NCBI RefSeq assembly: GCF_024213195.1 | Contig: NZ_JANAVF010000022.1 | Location: 1 to 64,000, forward strand | Length of the DNA stretch: 64,000 bases | Origin: Streptomyces sp. TBY4 | GTDB lineage: Bacteria; Actinomycetota; Actinomycetes; Streptomycetales; Streptomycetaceae | Direction: 5' to 3' | Notes under the pieces: model-generated | Told to the model about the DNA's origin: nothing | Seen by the model: only the letters and a program-made list of their open reading frames with translations | The model's database searches: none | Made by a program: the position numbers and the translations under genes | In this document: piece by piece, positions 59,578 to 64,000 of the stretch | Layout: the number at the start of each line of letters is the position of its first letter | Numbering within the stretch: the stretch's first letter is position 1

Positions 59578-61461
59578 TCACGGGCGGCGGTACAGGGCCT
59601 CTATCTCCCGCGCGAAGTCCCGGGCGACCGCGCCCCGCTTCAGCTTCAGCGAAGGCGTCAAGTGGCCCCGGTCCTCCGTGAAATCGACCTCCAGGACCGC
59701 GAAGCGGCGGATCGACTCCGCCCTCGACACCAGCCGGTTCGCCTCGTCGACCGCCCGCTGGAGGTCGGCCAGCAGGTCCTCGTCGGCCACCAGTTCCCTG
59801 ATCGGCACGCCCACCTTCTTGCGCATCTGGCGCCAGTGCTGGAGCCCCTCCGGTTCCAGGGTGATCAGCGCGGTGACGTAGGGCCGGTTGTCGCCGACGA
59901 CCATGCACTGGCCCACCAGCGGGTGGGCCCGTAGCCAGTCCTCCAGGGGGGCGGGGGCGACGTTCTTGCCGCCCGAGGTGATGATCAAGTCCTTCTTGCG
60001 GCCGGTGATCGTCAGGTAGCCGTCCTCGTCGAGCTCCCCGATGTCCCCCGTGGACAGCCACTGTTCCCCGCCGACCGCCACGCCGCTGTTCCAGTACCCC
60101 GCGAACACGTGCGGCCCGCGGAGCAGCACCTCTCCGTCGTCCGCGATCCGGACCGCCGTCCCGGGCAGCGGCCATCCCACCGTGCCCAGCCGGGGCCGCA
60201 GCGGCGGGGTGACGGTCGAGGCCGCGGTCGTCTCCGTGAGCCCGTAGCCCTCGAAGACCTCGACGCCCGCGCCCGTGTAGAACGCGGCGAGGCGCCGGCC
60301 GAGCGGGGAGCCGCCGCTCAGGATGTACCGCACGCGGCCGCCCAGTGCCGCCCTGATGCGCCGGTACACGAGGGGTTCGTACAGCGCCCGGCCCAGCCGC
60401 AGGCCCAGTCCGGGCCGCCGGCCGGTCTCCAGCTCCCCGCAGCGGCGCGCGATCAGCGCCGCGCGGTCGAAGGAGGAGGCCCGGCCCATCTTCTCGGCGG
60501 TCGCCCGGGCGGTGTTGTAGACCTTCTCCAGGACGTACGGGATCGCCAGCAGGAAGGTCGGGCGGAAACCGGCCAGGTCGGCCAGCAGGTCCTCGCTGCG
60601 GATGCTCGGCGCGTGGCCCAGCTTCACCCGCGCGCGCATGCAGCCGACGGCCACCATCCGTCCGAAGACGTGGGACAGGGGCAGGAAGAGCAGGGTCGAG
60701 GCCGGGTCCTTGCTGACCGACTTGAAGACGGGGTGCAGCAGTTCCACCGCGTTGTCCACCTCGGCGAAGAAGTTGCCGTGCGTCAGCACGCACCCCTTGG
60801 GCTGGCCCGTGGTCCCGGAGGTGTAGATCAGCGTCGCGACGGACTCCGGCGAGCACCCGGCCCGCCGGGCCGCCACGACCTCGTCGGGCACCCGCTCCCC
60901 GGCCTTGACCAGCCGGGCCACGGCCCCCGTGTCGAACTCCCAGAGGTGCTGCAGCCAGGGCAGGTTGGCCCGCTCCGCGCTGATGATCCGGGCCTGCGCC
61001 GTGTCCTCCACCGCGCAGGCCACGGCGCCGGAGTCCTGGATGATCCAGCGCGCCTGGAGCGCGGAGGAGGTCGGGTACACCGGTACGGTGATCAGCCCGG
61101 CCGCCCAGCCCGCGAAGTCCAGCAGGGTCCACTCGTAGGTGGTCCGCGCCATGATGGCCAGCCGGTCGCCGGGCCGCAGCCCCTCGGCGATCAGCCCCTT
61201 CGCGACGGCGAGCACCTCGGCGGCGAACTCGGCGGCCGTGACGTCCCGCCAGGTCCCGTCCCGCTCCTTCCGGGCGAGTACGGGTTCCCGCGGGGCCTCC
61301 CGGGCATTGTCGAAGGGGATGTCCCCGAGGGACCCGCGCACCGGCGCCGGGGCCAGCGGGGGCACCCAGACCTGGCGCACCCGCCCCTCGACCACGGTCT
61401 TGACGGGCTCGACGGGCTTCGGGAGGTCGACGACCCTCACCAGGCTCGATTCGGCGGTCAC
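59578..61461 (-). CDS. Long-chain fatty-acid-CoA ligase (second copy)
   Basis: A 627-residue AMP-forming ligase. YTSGTTGQPKG, GSPLGRRLAAF, EGYGLTET, and WLSTGDIGELDEDGYLTITGRKKDLIIT are in order, with the catalytic Lys near the end (SLKLKRGAV). It starts at GTG 61461. It is a full-length FadD15-like enzyme without the repeat inserts of the copy at 51055-52947. It is divergent from the DinB-like gene. Chain-length preference cannot be told. Confidence 0.94.
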   Translation of the reverse strand: MTAESSLVRVVDLPKPVEPVKTVVEGRVRQVWVPPLAPAPVRGSLGDIPFDNAREAPREPVLARKERDGTWRDVTAAEFAAEVLAVAKGLIAEGLRPGDRLAIMARTTYEWTLLDFAGWAAGLITVPVYPTSSALQARWIIQDSGAVACAVEDTAQARIISAERANLPWLQHLWEFDTGAVARLVKAGERVPDEVVAARRAGCSPESVATLIYTSGTTGQPKGCVLTHGNFFAEVDNAVELLHPVFKSVSKDPASTLLFLPLSHVFGRMVAVGCMRARVKLGHAPSIRSEDLLADLAGFRPTFLLAIPYVLEKVYNTARATAEKMGRASSFDRAALIARRCGELETGRRPGLGLRLGRALYEPLVYRRIRAALGGRVRYILSGGSPLGRRLAAFYTGAGVEVFEGYGLTETTAASTVTPPLRPRLGTVGWPLPGTAVRIADDGEVLLRGPHVFAGYWNSGVAVGGEQWLSTGDIGELDEDGYLTITGRKKDLIITSGGKNVAPAPLEDWLRAHPLVGQCMVVGDNRPYVTALITLEPEGLQHWRQMRKKVGVPIRELVADEDLLADLQRAVDEANRLVSRAESIRRFAVLEVDFTEDRGHLTPSLKLKRGAVARDFAREIEALYRRP

Positions 61462-61664
61462 AGCGTGCCTCCCTGGCCGGACGGAGTGTTACCGCCGGTA
61501 ATCTACTTAGCGGTAACCACCCCTGAACACCCCTGTGCGGGGCCTTTCACCGTTGCTCCACGCCGCGCCGCCCACACCGCCACACCGGCCACATGGGCCA
61601 CACGCGTTCCGCGGGCCGCGTAAACCCGGTGACGGAAGATCACCTGCCCGAAAGACTTTTCCCC

Positions 61665-62255
61665 ATGACCACACCAGACCCCAAGGACGACCTCCGCTTC
61701 TACCTCCGGTCCGCCCGCGAGGCCCTGCTCTGGAAGCTCGACGGCCTCTCCGAGTACGACGTCCGCCGCCCGCTCACCCCGACCGGCACCAACCTCCTCG
61801 GCCTGGTGAAGCACGCGGCCACCACCGAACTGGGCTACCTCGGGGACACCTTCGGCCGCCCCTCCGGCGAACCACTGCCCTGGATCGCGGAGGACGCCGA
61901 ACCCAACGCGGACATGTGGGCCACCCCCGACCAGACCCGGGCCGACATCGTGGGCCTCTACCACCGCGCGTGGGTGCACGCGGACGCGACGCTCGACGCC
62001 CTCCCCCTGGACACGATCGGCACGGTCCCGTGGTGGCCGGAGCACGACAACGAGGTGACCCTCCACCACGCCGTCGTCCGCATCATCTCCGACACCCACC
62101 GGCACGCTGGCCACGCCGACATCCTCCGCGAACTCCTCGACGGAGCGGTCGGGATGGAGAAGTCCAACACCAGCCTGCCGCCAGAGGACAAGGCCTGGTG
62201 GGAAGCCCACCACGCCCGCCTGGAACGGGCGGCCCGCGAGGCCGACGCGAACTAG
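61665..62255 (+). CDS. DinB-family protein
   Basis: A 196-residue four-helix-bundle protein. Metal-binding His residues are likely those in LGLVKHAATTELGYLGD and in the DTHRHAGHADILREL helix, a typical DinB pattern. Related mycothiol/bacillithiol S-transferases share this fold. ATG 61665 matches the domain start; a GTG at 61630 would add 12 residues. Substrate unknown. Confidence 0.88.
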   Translation: MTTPDPKDDLRFYLRSAREALLWKLDGLSEYDVRRPLTPTGTNLLGLVKHAATTELGYLGDTFGRPSGEPLPWIAEDAEPNADMWATPDQTRADIVGLYHRAWVHADATLDALPLDTIGTVPWWPEHDNEVTLHHAVVRIISDTHRHAGHADILRELLDGAVGMEKSNTSLPPEDKAWWEAHHARLERAAREADAN

Positions 62256-62341
62256 CCCCTCTCGCCGACGGGCGGCCGTGTCACATCCGACGCCCCCGCG
62301 GTGTCCTGTGCTCAGGAAGCAAGAGAGTGGGAGAAGGGATC

Positions 62342-62815
62342 GTGAAGATGAGGACCGTCATCGTGTGCGCCTCCGTGTCGCACGGCAATACGCGTCGCGT
62401 CGCCGACAGCATGGCCCAGGTACTGGACGCGAAGGTCGTCTCCCCCGAGCAGGCCGACCCGTCCGAACTGGCCGGCGCCGACCTCGTGGGATTCGGCTCG
62501 GGCATCTTCTACGGCAGGCCCCACCCCCGCCTGACCGACTTCGTCAGGGCCCTTCCCGCCGGGCGCGGCCGGGCGTTCGTGTTCGCCACCAGCGGGGTCC
62601 CGAAGTTACCGCTGATGCCTTTCACCCGCCCTCTGGTCCGGCTCCTCGAAGGCAAGGGCTTCGAGGTGGACGAGAGCTTCTCCTGCCGGGCGTTCGACAC
62701 CGGGATGCCCTTCGGCCTCGTCGGCGGCATCAACAAGCAGCGGCCCAACGCCGGGGACCTGGCAGCCGCGCGGGCGTTCGCCGGCCGCCTGCGGGACGGG
62801 CGGCCGGCGCAGTAG
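62342..62815 (+). CDS. Flavodoxin-like protein, TTA-containing
   Basis: A 157-residue flavodoxin-fold protein. The phosphate-binding loop is CASVSHGNTRRVA and the later GFGSGIFYGR and FATSGVP segments line the flavin. Unlike classical flavodoxins it resembles the short menaquinone-dependent protoporphyrinogen-oxidase/NAD(P)H-type flavodoxins. Codon 89 is TTA (62606-62608), so bldA dependence is expected. GTG 62342 follows GGAG by eight bases; ATG 62348 is an alternative. Its last 86 bases overlap the convergent regulator gene. Confidence 0.85.
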   Translation: MKMRTVIVCASVSHGNTRRVADSMAQVLDAKVVSPEQADPSELAGADLVGFGSGIFYGRPHPRLTDFVRALPAGRGRAFVFATSGVPKLPLMPFTRPLVRLLEGKGFEVDESFSCRAFDTGMPFGLVGGINKQRPNAGDLAAARAFAGRLRDGRPAQ

Positions 62816-63827
62816 CCGCAGACCCCGCGGGCGGGCACGCGGCGCAGCGGCCCGGTTCCGGGGCGCGGAAGGCGCGGTCGCAGCCGTCGCAGTTCTGGAG
62901 CGGGTCCGGGCGCCGCCGGTCCGCGGGGGCGGGCGGGGCCGGGGGCAGGGCCGGCGGGATCAGCGCGGTGAGCCGGTACGCGAGCACGGACGCGGCACTG
63001 CGCAGCGGAGCAGGCAGGTTCTGGGACAGCACCTGCCCGATGGCCGCGGGATCGACCCCCCGCTCCAGCCAGGCCGACACCCCTGGCGCGAGCCGCGCGA
63101 CGTCCCGCTCGGAGAGCAGCAGCCGGGGATCGTTGCGCCGCAGCCCGGCGAGCAACCCGACGGCCTCGGGCGCGGGGGCCGGGCCGGACACCGGGACGGG
63201 AGCGGACGCCGCCGGGCGGCCCGGCTCCGACTCCCGTACGGGTTCTACGGGTTGTCGTACGGGCTCCAGCGCGGGCGCCGCTTCGGCGTCCTGGTCCGGA
63301 TCCGGTACGGGCTCCAGCGCGGGTGCCACCTCGGCGTCCGGGGCCGACTCCGGTTCAGCCAGGGGCTCGCGTACGGCCTCCCCCATGACCTCCCCGCCAT
63401 CCCCCGACGGGCACGGCGGCGGAGGCGACGGGGGGCGAGGCGGCGGCGGGCCGCCGGAGGGGCCGCCGGGCTTGTTGTACGAGTAGGTCCGCGTCATCAC
63501 ACGCCCGCCGTCGAGCCGTTCGCGCCGCCGCTCCAGGTAGCCGTGCCGCTCCAGCTCCCGCAGGGCGGACCCGATGCGGACCTCCCCCTCGGGGAACTTC
63601 TCGGCGAGCGCCTTGATGCCGACGGGTGCGCCGTCGGGCAGCGACTGGATGTGGGCGGCGAGGCCGATCGCGACCAGCGACATCGAGCGGTGCTGGAGGA
63701 GGTGGTTGCCGACCACGGTGTAGTGACTGGTGTGCCACGTGTTGACGTGGATGACACCGGATCGGGGGGTCGCCACCCGAAGACGGGACGACGCGCACGA
63801 GGGCGCGCTAGGGTGCTCAAGAGCCAT
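62730..63827 (-). CDS. Winged-helix protein with C-terminal Cys cluster
   Basis: A 365-residue protein. Residues 45-110 form a helix-turn-helix (SMSLVAIGLAAHIQ; IKALAEKFPEGEVRIGSALRELERHGYL), as in replication/phage-type or Streptomyces HTH_36-like regulators. The middle is Pro/Glu-rich, then a helical part (LLAGLRRNDPRLLLSERDVARL), and near residue 313 a CDGC...CAAC zinc-ribbon-like cluster. ATG 63827 has no clear free ribosome site; a hairpin sits just upstream. It converges with and overlaps the flavodoxin gene. Confidence 0.78.
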   Translation of the reverse strand: MALEHPSAPSCASSRLRVATPRSGVIHVNTWHTSHYTVVGNHLLQHRSMSLVAIGLAAHIQSLPDGAPVGIKALAEKFPEGEVRIGSALRELERHGYLERRRERLDGGRVMTRTYSYNKPGGPSGGPPPPRPPSPPPPCPSGDGGEVMGEAVREPLAEPESAPDAEVAPALEPVPDPDQDAEAAPALEPVRQPVEPVRESEPGRPAASAPVPVSGPAPAPEAVGLLAGLRRNDPRLLLSERDVARLAPGVSAWLERGVDPAAIGQVLSQNLPAPLRSAASVLAYRLTALIPPALPPAPPAPADRRRPDPLQNCDGCDRAFRAPEPGRCAACPPAGSAATAPAARPAGGRRTPARLPGPRRWAAAC

Positions 63828-63846
63828 AAGGAAGGTTGTGCTTCCT
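63828..63846 (-). promoter_or_regulatory. Hairpin that can mask the ribosome site of the winged-helix gene
   Basis: On the minus strand AGGAAG (63846-63841), six bases, then CTTCCT (63834-63829), one base, then ATG. The only Shine-Dalgarno-like sequence is one arm of the stem. Confidence 0.45.
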
Positions 63847-64000
63847 GCTTGGTCAGGCCCTCGACCGGGATTGCCGTCCCGCCGGGGGCCGTCTCATGTC
63901 TGCTGTTGTTGTCGGGGCGAGCATATGCCCGCCAACCGGTCCGAAATCCAGCTGAGTTGACCAAGTTCACCCGACCGAGCGACTCAGCTTGAACGACGGC

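Overview
The window is a GC-rich, gene-dense chromosomal stretch of a Streptomyces-like actinomycete. The evidence is the codon use with almost no TTA codons, a complete 14-gene nuo operon with a Rex-type operator, futalosine-pathway menaquinone genes, a WhiJ-like regulator with a DUF397 partner, and several secreted proteins and lipoproteins. I see no rRNA, tRNA, CRISPR array, insertion sequence or integrase.

Layout. Positions 1-2.2 kb hold a nested palindrome, a secreted protein made of two tandem copies of one domain, and a Uma2-family protein. Positions 2.2-18.0 kb, minus strand, carry nuoA to nuoN without a break (complex I, NADH:menaquinone oxidoreductase). Its upstream region has a 16-bp Rex-type operator at 18097-18112. 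Positions 18.8-22.1 kb hold an NlpC/P60 wall hydrolase, a small secreted protein and two lipoproteins. Positions 22.1-30.9 kb hold genes for menaquinone: a geranylgeranyl-reductase-family enzyme (possibly MenJ-like), menG, mqnC and mqnA. Among them lie a glutaminase, an amidohydrolase-like pseudoenzyme, a prepilin peptidase and a metallo-beta-lactamase-fold protein. So complex I and part of the synthesis of its electron acceptor lie within 31 kb.

Positions 31-34.6 kb hold a cold-shock gene with a structured leader, a lytic transglycosylase and a DsbA-like protein. Positions 34.6-45.7 kb hold a divergent surface pair: a 2184-residue RHS/YD-repeat lipoprotein, with a small membrane protein coupled to its 3' end, and a 1245-residue secreted DNRLRE/FG-GAP/ricin-lectin protein. 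Positions 45.8-48.4 kb hold an RsbW-like ATPase, an XRE-DUF397 pair with a TTA codon in the XRE gene, and a coupled pair of small genes (DUF6232 membrane protein and small helical protein). The products of that last pair share a glycine-rich motif, at the C-terminus of one and the N-terminus of the other. I regard this as the best candidate for an undescribed signalling pair.

Positions 48.6-64 kb hold a Spo0M homologue, a 0.7-kb low-complexity tract, two long-chain acyl-CoA ligases, an AraC regulator, a protein with 24 cysteines in repeats, a secretory lipase, a TAP-type secreted peptidase, a DinB-fold protein, a flavodoxin-like protein with a TTA codon, and a winged-helix regulator. Three copies of one palindromic intergenic element occur near 28.9, 31.6 and 59.4 kb, each next to the 3' end of a gene. 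All assignments come from reading the sequence and recognising families; no database search was run.
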